DNA from: Anaerolineaceae bacterium
GTDB lineage: Bacteria > Chloroflexota > Anaerolineae > JAAYZQ01
DNA: 13,114 bases
Direction: 5' to 3'
Assembly: GCA_012514775.1 (NCBI GenBank)
Contig: JAAYZQ010000007.1
Coordinates: forward strand, 1-13,114
A program made the translations under genes and the position numbers. The notes under the pieces are model-generated. The model was not told the origin of the DNA. It did not search any database and saw only the letters and a list, made by a program, of their open reading frames with translations. This document shows positions 1-7,078 of this stretch, in pieces; positions within the stretch are counted from its first letter, which is position 1; each line of letters opens with the position of its first letter.

Positions 1-1
1 C

Positions 2-70
2 GTGCCCCTGGTAGACGTCGCCAGCGAGGTGGCCAATACCAGTCACATCGAGGGGTGCATCAAGATGTAG
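2..70 (+). CDS. C-terminal end of an unidentified protein (5' truncated by window edge)
   Basis: An open frame runs in from the window edge and ends at TAG (68-70), giving 22 residues that begin VPLVDVASEV and end with IEGCIKM. Nearly every third codon position is G or C, as in the clear genes nearby, which supports real coding sequence. Too little is visible to name a family. The next gene begins 41 bp downstream on the same strand with no promoter-like sequence between, so the two may be co-transcribed. I do not recognise the product. Confidence 0.55.
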   Translation: MPLVDVASEVANTSHIEGCIKM

Positions 71-111
71 CCGGCCAAAGCGTCTGGCCTAAGGGGGAGA
101 GGAGACAAGGG

Positions 112-3100
112 ATGAGGACACGACGGGGATGTCACCTGCTGGCCTTTCTGGCCCTGTTTCTCCTGGTCGCGTGCCTGGTGTTTGCTGCCCTGGACGCCGG
201 CCTGTTCATGACCGGGGAGCTGCCGGCTTACGAGCCGCGGCTCACCGGGCTGGAACCCCAGCCCGGGTTTGCCTTCCACCCCACGACGCCCATCACCCTC
301 ACCTTTGACCAGCCCATGGATCTGGCATCGGTGGAATCGAGCTTTGCCCTGGCACCCGCCGTGGCGGGCACATTTGCCTGGAACGAGGACCACACACAGG
401 TCGTCTTCCAACCCTCGGGAGCTGGCTTTGAGCCCGGCATGCGCTACCGCGCTCGCCTGGCCGACGGCGCCCGCGGCGGGCTCGTGCCCCGCACGACGCG
501 CAACGCGGTGGAATGGGGCTTTGCCCTGCCCCCGCTCCTGGACGGCGTCAGCCCCGCGCCGGGGACGGGCGGCCTCGGCCCGCTGCCCTCGCTGGAGGCC
601 CACTTTAACTATGACCTGGACTGCGACGCCACATCGCAGTCCTTTGTCCTTTCTCCGGCAGTGGCGGGCACCGTCGACTGCCAGGAGGGCACCTGGTCGT
701 TCACGCCCTCCGCTCCGCTGGAGGCCGACCGCGCCTACAGCGCCAGCCTGGGACAGGTCTACCTGGAAGATGACCCGGCGCCGCGATCCGGCCCCCGCTG
801 GCAGTTCCGCACGGCCCCACCACTCCTGATCGTAGACGCCCGGCCCGCCGCGGAAAAAGTCGTCTCCGACCTATGGACGCCGGTGCGCATCACCTTTAAC
901 CGGCCGCCCCTGGCCGAGACCGTGGAGGCCCGCTTTGGCCTGGCCGAGGCCGACGGCACGCCCGTGGAGGGCGAGGTCTCGTGGGAGAACGGCGGCACGA
1001 CCCTGGTGTTTCGGCCCGGCTGCGCCCTCAAGCCCCTCTCGTCTTACCGCTGGAGCCTGGAGGCCGGCGTCCAGGATGCCCTGGGTTTCACCCTGGACGA
1101 GGCAGTGGCGCGGCCATTCGATACCGACAGAATGACGGGTATCCCCGATCCGGGGCCGGACGCGGTGGCCGTCGCCCTGGACAGGCCCCTGCGCCTGTCG
1201 TTCACGCGGCCCATGGACCTGGATTCGGTGGCGGCCGGCCTGGACTTCACACCGTCGGTGGAGGGCGAGATCGCCTGGGAGGGCGACACCCTTGTCTTCA
1301 CGCCGTGGGACGGCTGGCGGGGCGACACGGCATACGAGGTGCACCTGGACGCCTCGGTGCGCGACGCGAGCGGCGCGGCCCTGGCCGAAACGCTCTCGTG
1401 GACCTTTCGCAGCGAGCCGTTGCTGGCGGAGGCCAGCGTCCCGGCCGGCGAGGTCCTCAGCCTGGGCCAGCCCCTCGTGCTGCGCTTTGCCCTTCCCATG
1501 GACCGCGCCAGCGTGCAGCGGGCCCTGACCATCGTGCCCGACACCCCCGGCGACCTGGCCTGGTCCGACGGCGATCTCACCCTGACCTTCCAGCCGAAAC
1601 CGGGCTGGCTGCCCGGCAGCCGCTATCGCGTCAGCCTTTCGGGCGCGACGCGGGCGGCGGGCAGACGGCAGGACATGGGCCGGGCGCAGAGCTGGGCCTT
1701 TGCCACGGGCCAGGCCGAGGTGCAGTTCGGCTCCGGCCCCAACCTGCAAGTGGTGGGCGCCGGCGGCGACCGGGCGGTGCAGCTCGCCGTCCGGGGCGCT
1801 GACGTGGCCGATTTTCGCCTGCATGCCATCACCGAGACCCAGCTCCTGGAGCTGTACCACGCGGGCTTCTGGGACGAGGACGCCGGCCAGGCGCGCGTGC
1901 TGGACACGGCCGAGCTGACCCCCACCTTGCAGTGGCACGGCCCCCTTCTGTCCCTCGACGGCGACGAGGCGGGCAATGGCTGGCGACTGGCGCAGGCCCA
2001 CCTGCCCGCCGAGCTGCCAGCCGGCCTTTACCTGCTGTCCGCCGAGCCCCCCGCCGAGGAGGCCTCACAGCTCCTGGTGGTCCTCAGCGGCCACAGCCTG
2101 GCCCTCAAGCGGTCCCTGGCCGGCCCGGCGGAGGCCAATGGGCTGGACACGACCCAGATCCTGGCCTGGGACACCGAGATCCAGGGCGGGGCACCCGTGG
2201 TGAGCGCCACCCTGTCGCTGTACGACGCCCAGGGCGGGCTGCTGGGCACGGCGGTGACCGGCGAGGACGGCCTGGCGACCTTTGAGCCGGGGCCGGACCC
2301 GAGGGCGCTGTGGGTCCTGTCGGACAAGGAGGGCGACCGGACGGTAGCCGGCATGGACGACGAGTGGAGCGCCGCCGGATGGTGGTCGTGGGGCGTGCCG
2401 CCGCCTCGCCGGTCCCAGCACACAGTCTATGCCTACACCGATCGGCCCATCTACCGCCCGGGCCAGACCGTATTTTTCAAGGCCATCATCCGCGCGGGCG
2501 AGGGGATCAGCGTGACTCTGCCCGGGCCGGACCTGCCCGTGGAGGTGGGGCTGCGCGACGCCCGGGGGAACCTGGTGGCAAGCCAGGTGCTGACGCCCAC
2601 CCAATTCGGCACGGTGTACGGCGAGTTCCGGCTGGCCGACGAGCCCGCCCTGGGCACCTGGCAGCTCGAGCTGGAGGCCGGCGGCACGGCCGCCAGCCTG
2701 CCCATCGAGGTGCAGGAGTACCGCAAGCCCGAGTACGAGGTCGTCGTCGCCACACCCCACGCCGCGTACGGACAGGGCGAGGCCATCAGCGTGACCGTAT
2801 CGGCCCGCACTTTTTCGGGGCAGGCGGTCGCCGGCGCCGAGGTCGAGCTGCGGGGCTATGCCGGGCCGGAGAGCTGGACCGAGGGACAGGGCCTGCCCCG
2901 GTTCTTTGAGGCATTCGCCGCCGGCACGGGGCGCACGGACGGCGCCGGGCAGTGGACCACGGCGCTAGTGCCCGGGGAGCTTCTGGCCGACCCGCCAGGA
3001 GGACGCCTGCTTTTGGCGCTGGAGGCAACCGTTAGCGGCGACGCCGGCCAGAGCGTGACCAGCTATGCAACGGTCTCGCTCCACCCCGCGCCGCACGAGC

Positions 3101-6100
3101 TGTCCCTCCTGCTGGAGCCGGCCTTCTTCGAGCCCGGGCAAGAGATCCAGTTTGCGGGCCGCCTGGCCGACCTGGCCCGGGGGCCCCTGGCCGGCGTCGA
3201 GCTGCAGGCCAGCGTCGTCGATTTCGACGACCGTGAGATCGGCACTGCCACCGCGCCCACGGACGAGACGGGCCAGGCAATCTTCTCAATTCGCATCCCG
3301 GAACAGGGCGCCTACCGCGTGCGCCTTGCGGAGCCCGTCGGTGGGGCGCAGGTCGAGGACTCGCTGTGGGTGTACGACGCCAGCGGGCAGGCACCGTGGC
3401 ACATCCGCGAGATGCAGAGCTCCGAGTACCTGTCGGTCGCCGTGGACCGAGAGGAGTACCAGGTGGGCGAAGAGGCGCTGGTGGTGGTCCAGTCCCTGGC
3501 CCCCGGCCCCGCGCTGCGGACCCTGGAGCGGGGCAAGGTGCTCGACCTACGACCGCTGTCCCTCGCCGCCGGCACCAACGTCCTGACGGTGCCCATCGAG
3601 GCGGCCCACGTGCCCAACGTCTACCTGCAGATCAGCCAGTACGCTCCGTCCCAGCCCGGCCCCTTGCCCGGTGCCAGCCGGGGCGAGGCCGAGCTGTACA
3701 GCGCCGGGGTCCAGCTCCTGGTGCCGGCCGCCGGCGGCCAATTGAGCGTCACCCTGACGGCCGAGGACTCGGCCCCGGGCCCGGGCGAGGAGGCGACCTT
3801 CCAGGTACAGGTGACCGATGCCAGGGGCCGGCCGGCCGTGGCCGAGGTGAGCATGGCCGTGGTCGACGAAGCCATCGCGGCCCTCGCCGGCGACCGGGCG
3901 ACGGACCCCTTTGCCGCCTTTTACGGACCGCGGCCCAACAACGTCTCTACCTTTGACTCCTTGCGCCTCTTTCGCGCCCTCTATCCCGAGCGGGGCATGG
4001 GCGGGGTCGAAGAGGGGGCAACGCAGGCAGGCACGCCGCGGCGGGCATTCCTCGATACGGCCTACTGGGCACCGGCCGTCGTCACCGGGGCCGATGGGCG
4101 CGCGGAGCTGACCCTGACCCTGCCCGACAACCTCACGACGTGGTCGGCCGTGGCCCGGGCTGTGACCACCGATACCCAGCTCGGCCAGGCCACTGCCCGC
4201 CTGGTCACCTCGCAGGAGATCAGTCTCCAGCCAGCGGCTCCCCGCTTCCTGGTCGAGGGCGACGCCTTTACCATGACTGTGGCCGTGCGCAACGCCACGG
4301 CGCGGCCCGTTTCGGCCACGGTCGAGCTGGACGCGCTGGGGCTGTCGCTGGAAGGCCGGCCGGAGCAAGTGGTGCACGTGCCCGCCGGTGGAGCGGGCGT
4401 CGCGGCCTGGAGCCTGCGGGCCGGCGCGCCCGGCGAGGCCACCCTTTCGCTGCGGACCAGGGCCACCTACGGCGGGACCCGCGTCGCCGGCCGCGACGCC
4501 GTGGAGCTGTCGCTGCCGGTCCTGCCCCTGGCCCTGCCCGAGGTCAGCGCCCTGGCCGGCAGCCTGGGACCTGAAGCGCCCACGGCGACCCTCACCCTGA
4601 CCCTGCCCGCCGATGCTCCGCCCGACCTGGCGCGCCTGGAGCTGGAGCTCGCCCCCTCGGTGGCGGGCGCCTTGCTGGACGGGTTGGACTATCTCCTGGA
4701 CTATCCCTACGGCTGCGTGGAGCAGACCATGAGCCGCGTGCTGCCCAACGCCGTGGTGAGCCAGGCCTTTGAACGGCTTGGCATCGGCAGCGAGCGCCTC
4801 GAGTCCGGGATGCCGGCCATGGTAGACCAGGGGTTGCAGAGGCTCTATGGCTTCCAGCATGAAGACGGCGGCTGGGGCTGGTGGCGCGACGACGACAGCC
4901 GGCCGGGGCAAACCGCCTACGTCCTCCTCGGCCTGGCCATGACGCGGCAGGCAGGCTTCCAAGTGGACGATACAGTCGTGGAGCGCGGAGCGCAGGCCCT
5001 CGCCGCCATGCTGCCGGAGGCCGGCCTTCCGGAACAGGCCTACGCGTCCTATGCCCTGGCCGCGGCCGGCCACCCCCTGACCATCACAGTCCCCCTGTCC
5101 GATGCACTGGGCCTGGACGCCTTTTCCCGGGCCGCCCTGGCCATCGCCGCCGATGCCGCCGCTGACTTGACCACCACGGAGGCCCTGTTGACCAGCCTGC
5201 AAGAGGCAGCCGTCCAGGACGGCACGACGGTCCACTGGGAAGCGGAAGACCTTGCGGGCCAGGACATGGGCTCCACGATCCGCACGACGGCCCTGGTGGC
5301 CCATGCCCTGGCGCGCCTCGATCCTTCGAGCCCCCTGCTGCCCGGCGCTGCGCGCTGGCTGATGGACCATCGCACCGGCCGGGGCTGGGGCGACACGCAG
5401 CGCACCAGCTTTGCCGTCCTGGCCCTTGCCGACTATGCCCTTGCCGCCGCGGACTCGGGTCCGGCCGCTTACAGGGTCACCCTCAACGGCATGCCCTGGC
5501 ATGCTGGCGTCCTCGAAGGAGCCGCGGTGACCGGGACGCTGGTCCTCACCGCCGGCGGGGAGCTGTCGCCCACCCTTCTGCCCGGCGTCAACCGGGTGGA
5601 CCTGGTCCTGGAAAGCCAGGGCGCGCGGCTCTACTACGTCGCCCGGCTCCATGCCTGGCGCAACGCGGCACGGGCCGCGCAGGCCGAGGCGCAGGCCCGG
5701 CCGGGCGCCATCGGCCTGCACCGGGAGGTACGCAACCCAGGCGGCGAGGAGCCGGCGGCGGAGCTGAAGGTAGGCGACCTGGTGGAGGTTGTCCTTACCC
5801 TCGACGTGCCCGAGGAGAGCTGGTACGTCGTGGTAGAGGACCCCCTGCCCGCCGGGCTGGAGGCGCTGAACGACTTGCCGGGCGGGCTCGAGCAACCCGT
5901 CGTGTCGCCAGCCGGGGCTGCCTACGAGCGCAAGGAGGTGCACGACGAGCGGGTAGTCTTTTTCTTCACGTCGCTGCCCCCCGGCGAGCACGTCGTCAGC
6001 TATCGGGCTCGGGCAACAGTCGCCGGCAATTTTGCGGCCCTACCCGTCCAGGCGCACCTTATGTACCAACCAGAGGTCTGGAGCCGGTCGGCAATGACTG

Positions 6101-6126
6101 TCGGCTGCTGCCAGATCTTGCGGTAA
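112..6126 (+). CDS. Alpha-2-macroglobulin family protein with five N-terminal Ig-like repeats and an intact thioester
   Basis: This 2004-residue protein is a bacterial alpha-2-macroglobulin. Such proteins are protease traps in the cell envelope: cleavage by an attacking protease changes their shape and exposes a reactive thioester. The N-terminus (MRTRRG, then a hydrophobic stretch at residues 9-27) is a signal or anchor; LVAC ending at Cys21 resembles a lipobox, but the hydrophobic run continues past it, so a plain membrane anchor is also possible. Residues about 44-530 hold five Ig-like repeats (Big_5/SbsA-like: PMDLxSV, then G-x-xxW, then LxFxP). An MG2 signature TDRPIYRPG follows at 776-784, EYRKPEYEV at 869-877, and the A2M-domain segment from W1319 through PDNLTTW at 1338-1344. 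The thioester motif is GCVEQ, with Cys1535 and Gln1538. After it come toroid-like motifs GGWGWW (1586-1591) and GWGDTQ (1758-1763), then a receptor-binding-like C-terminus. The ATG at 112 is preferred because GGAG lies 7 bases upstream and the basic-hydrophobic leader begins there; an in-frame start at 55 overlaps the previous gene. No pbpC, its frequent partner, follows it. Confidence 0.95.
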   Translation: MRTRRGCHLLAFLALFLLVACLVFAALDAGLFMTGELPAYEPRLTGLEPQPGFAFHPTTPITLTFDQPMDLASVESSFALAPAVAGTFAWNEDHTQVVFQPSGAGFEPGMRYRARLADGARGGLVPRTTRNAVEWGFALPPLLDGVSPAPGTGGLGPLPSLEAHFNYDLDCDATSQSFVLSPAVAGTVDCQEGTWSFTPSAPLEADRAYSASLGQVYLEDDPAPRSGPRWQFRTAPPLLIVDARPAAEKVVSDLWTPVRITFNRPPLAETVEARFGLAEADGTPVEGEVSWENGGTTLVFRPGCALKPLSSYRWSLEAGVQDALGFTLDEAVARPFDTDRMTGIPDPGPDAVAVALDRPLRLSFTRPMDLDSVAAGLDFTPSVEGEIAWEGDTLVFTPWDGWRGDTAYEVHLDASVRDASGAALAETLSWTFRSEPLLAEASVPAGEVLSLGQPLVLRFALPMDRASVQRALTIVPDTPGDLAWSDGDLTLTFQPKPGWLPGSRYRVSLSGATRAAGRRQDMGRAQSWAFATGQAEVQFGSGPNLQVVGAGGDRAVQLAVRGADVADFRLHAITETQLLELYHAGFWDEDAGQARVLDTAELTPTLQWHGPLLSLDGDEAGNGWRLAQAHLPAELPAGLYLLSAEPPAEEASQLLVVLSGHSLALKRSLAGPAEANGLDTTQILAWDTEIQGGAPVVSATLSLYDAQGGLLGTAVTGEDGLATFEPGPDPRALWVLSDKEGDRTVAGMDDEWSAAGWWSWGVPPPRRSQHTVYAYTDRPIYRPGQTVFFKAIIRAGEGISVTLPGPDLPVEVGLRDARGNLVASQVLTPTQFGTVYGEFRLADEPALGTWQLELEAGGTAASLPIEVQEYRKPEYEVVVATPHAAYGQGEAISVTVSARTFSGQAVAGAEVELRGYAGPESWTEGQGLPRFFEAFAAGTGRTDGAGQWTTALVPGELLADPPGGRLLLALEATVSGDAGQSVTSYATVSLHPAPHELSLLLEPAFFEPGQEIQFAGRLADLARGPLAGVELQASVVDFDDREIGTATAPTDETGQAIFSIRIPEQGAYRVRLAEPVGGAQVEDSLWVYDASGQAPWHIREMQSSEYLSVAVDREEYQVGEEALVVVQSLAPGPALRTLERGKVLDLRPLSLAAGTNVLTVPIEAAHVPNVYLQISQYAPSQPGPLPGASRGEAELYSAGVQLLVPAAGGQLSVTLTAEDSAPGPGEEATFQVQVTDARGRPAVAEVSMAVVDEAIAALAGDRATDPFAAFYGPRPNNVSTFDSLRLFRALYPERGMGGVEEGATQAGTPRRAFLDTAYWAPAVVTGADGRAELTLTLPDNLTTWSAVARAVTTDTQLGQATARLVTSQEISLQPAAPRFLVEGDAFTMTVAVRNATARPVSATVELDALGLSLEGRPEQVVHVPAGGAGVAAWSLRAGAPGEATLSLRTRATYGGTRVAGRDAVELSLPVLPLALPEVSALAGSLGPEAPTATLTLTLPADAPPDLARLELELAPSVAGALLDGLDYLLDYPYGCVEQTMSRVLPNAVVSQAFERLGIGSERLESGMPAMVDQGLQRLYGFQHEDGGWGWWRDDDSRPGQTAYVLLGLAMTRQAGFQVDDTVVERGAQALAAMLPEAGLPEQAYASYALAAAGHPLTITVPLSDALGLDAFSRAALAIAADAAADLTTTEALLTSLQEAAVQDGTTVHWEAEDLAGQDMGSTIRTTALVAHALARLDPSSPLLPGAARWLMDHRTGRGWGDTQRTSFAVLALADYALAAADSGPAAYRVTLNGMPWHAGVLEGAAVTGTLVLTAGGELSPTLLPGVNRVDLVLESQGARLYYVARLHAWRNAARAAQAEAQARPGAIGLHREVRNPGGEEPAAELKVGDLVEVVLTLDVPEESWYVVVEDPLPAGLEALNDLPGGLEQPVVSPAGAAYERKEVHDERVVFFFTSLPPGEHVVSYRARATVAGNFAALPVQAHLMYQPEVWSRSAMTVGCCQILR

Positions 6127-6147
6127 CGTTCCTGTTTGTACGTTTTC

Positions 6148-6172
6148 CGCCCACCTCTGCGAGTGGTGGGCG
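6148..6172 (+). terminator. Terminator-like hairpin after the alpha-2-macroglobulin gene
   Basis: CGCCCACC (6148-6155) and GGTGGGCG (6165-6172) form a perfect 8-bp stem around a 9-base loop, 21 bp after the stop codon. Two further pairs are possible inside the loop. No T-run follows, so intrinsic termination is uncertain; it may act as a 3'-end stabiliser or a weak terminator. A second, imperfect GC-rich stem (CCGGC with GCCGG, 6177-6192) lies directly downstream. Confidence 0.5.
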
Positions 6173-6248
6173 CGGCCCGGCAAAGGTGCCGGCCCGGGGC
6201 GTTGCGGGAGAGGCTTCAGGCAGGACGCGGGAAAGCGCTACATGTTGT

Positions 6249-6282
6249 GCTCCGAGGGCGGTAGACTACTACCCCTCGGGGT
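6249..6282 (+). other. Bulged hairpin of unknown role in the intergenic region
   Basis: CCGAGG (6252-6257) pairs with CCTCGG (6274-6279), and GGTAG (6260-6264) pairs with CTACC (6269-6273) around an ACTA tetraloop. A GC bulge sits at 6258-6259. Three more outer pairs, two of them G-U, extend the stem to about 14 bp. GTTTG follows, but there is no true T-tract. It lies upstream of the regulator promoter, so it is not in that gene's leader. It could be a second terminator for the gene on the left or a structured 3' RNA; the sequence does not decide. Confidence 0.4.
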
Positions 6283-6316
6283 TTGCTAACGGGGCGCCAG
6301 CACTCGCCAGGGCAGA

Positions 6317-6345
6317 TTGACAGCGTGGTCAACCGGGGCTATAAT
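6317..6345 (+). promoter_or_regulatory. Consensus sigma-70-type promoter for the regulator/Fe-S operon
   Basis: TTGACA (6317-6322) and TATAAT (6340-6345) are both exact consensus hexamers at the optimal 17-bp spacing. The orientation points to the response-regulator-like gene. Transcription should begin near 6352, leaving a leader of about 40 bases. An exact match in DNA this GC-rich, in the one sizeable intergenic gap, is unlikely to be chance. Confidence 0.85.
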
Positions 6346-6375
6346 GACCTTGCTCGCCATGACGGTACCAAACAT

Positions 6376-6395
6376 CATCAACCCAAGGTGTGATG
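6376..6395 (+). promoter_or_regulatory. Possible RNA hairpin covering the ribosome-binding site and start codon
   Basis: CATCAACC (6376-6383) can pair with GGT (6387-6389) plus TGATG (6391-6395), leaving a CAA loop and one bulged G at 6390. The paired region includes most of the Shine-Dalgarno-like AAGG (6385-6388) and the ATG at 6393. If it forms, it would reduce translation of the regulator unless opened. The stem is only 8 bp with a bulge and a tight loop, so its stability is uncertain. Confidence 0.3.
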
Positions 6396-7040
6396 GAGCC
6401 GCACACGCTGTTAGTCGTAGCTCGAAACCAATCCCTTGCCAAGCGCGTGGCCAAGGATCTTGAGGCGGAGCATCACTTGCTCCGCTGGGTTTCGAGCACG
6501 TCCCAGGCCAGCGTCCTCGATCTGGCCCCGGATCTGATCATCCTGGAGCTGCCCGCCTCGGGCGGAACCCGCAGCGCCCAGCGCCTCAAGCGGCATTTTC
6601 AGGCCCCTCTCCTCGTCGTCTGCCATGACGGCCAGGCCCCGCCGGATGGGGCCGATGTTTCCATCGTACATCCCTGGCAGGCGCGAAACCTGGTGGACCT
6701 GGTGGCTTGCACCCTGCTGGCCAACTCTCCGCACCTGGTGCGGGCCGGCGCTATGCTCCTGGACACCGAGACGCGCCAGCTACAGATGGGCGGAGTCATC
6801 CACCATCTACGGCCCCTTGGCTGCCGGATACTCGCCGAGCTGATGGCCAACGCGGGCCGGGTGATGTCACGCGACGAGCTGGCACGCCGGGTATGGGAGA
6901 TGGAAGATGGCGACGTGACCCGCGCGCTGGACGTACACATCGCCTACCTGCGCCGCCAGATCGAACCCCAGCCCGGCCATCCACGGCTCATCGTGACCGA
7001 ATGGGGTGTCGGCTACAAGTTGATGCTGCCCGGCGGCTGA
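6393..7040 (+). CDS. OmpR-type winged-helix regulator with a degenerate (pseudo-) receiver domain
   Basis: A 215-residue transcription factor with the response-regulator layout. Residues 1-105 resemble a receiver domain, but the phosphorylation residues are gone. The usual acidic pair after strand 1 is Ala10-Arg11. The acceptor Asp is Glu52 (ILEL in place of the usual LLDL). The conserved Thr/Ser is Cys77, and the Lys of the K-P motif is His93 (HP). Residues about 112-213 are a clear OmpR/PhoB winged helix: SRDELARRVW, then RALDVHIAYLRRQIE, then TEWGVGYKL at the wing. It probably binds DNA without phosphorelay control; Glu52 may mimic the phosphorylated state (inference). The ATG at 6393 fits the AAGG at 6385-6388 better than the GTG at 6390, which touches it; the start is moderately certain. 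The gene follows a consensus promoter and precedes an Fe-S protein gene by 38 bp. No sensor kinase is nearby. Confidence 0.88.
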   Translation: MEPHTLLVVARNQSLAKRVAKDLEAEHHLLRWVSSTSQASVLDLAPDLIILELPASGGTRSAQRLKRHFQAPLLVVCHDGQAPPDGADVSIVHPWQARNLVDLVACTLLANSPHLVRAGAMLLDTETRQLQMGGVIHHLRPLGCRILAELMANAGRVMSRDELARRVWEMEDGDVTRALDVHIAYLRRQIEPQPGHPRLIVTEWGVGYKLMLPGG

Positions 7041-7078
7041 CGGGCTGACGCCCCAGGGCAAAGAAGGGATCTAGAGCG

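Noticed and set aside
55..111. Upstream in-frame start adding 19 residues to the alpha-2-macroglobulin
   Set aside because: It would overlap the preceding gene, has no Shine-Dalgarno, and adds a polar stretch before a normal signal sequence; the ATG at 112 has GGAG in the right place.
871..2001. 376-codon open frame on the minus strand
   Set aside because: Antisense shadow of the Ig-like repeat region; no recognisable motif.
3547..5991. 814-codon open frame on the minus strand
   Set aside because: It lies wholly antisense to the alpha-2-macroglobulin gene. High GC removes stop codons from the opposite strand, and its translation shows no domain or normal protein composition.
6359..6463. Small open frame starting at ATG 6359 in the regulator leader
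   Set aside because: No ribosome-binding site precedes it, it overlaps the regulator out of frame, and its codon pattern is unlike that of the genes around it.
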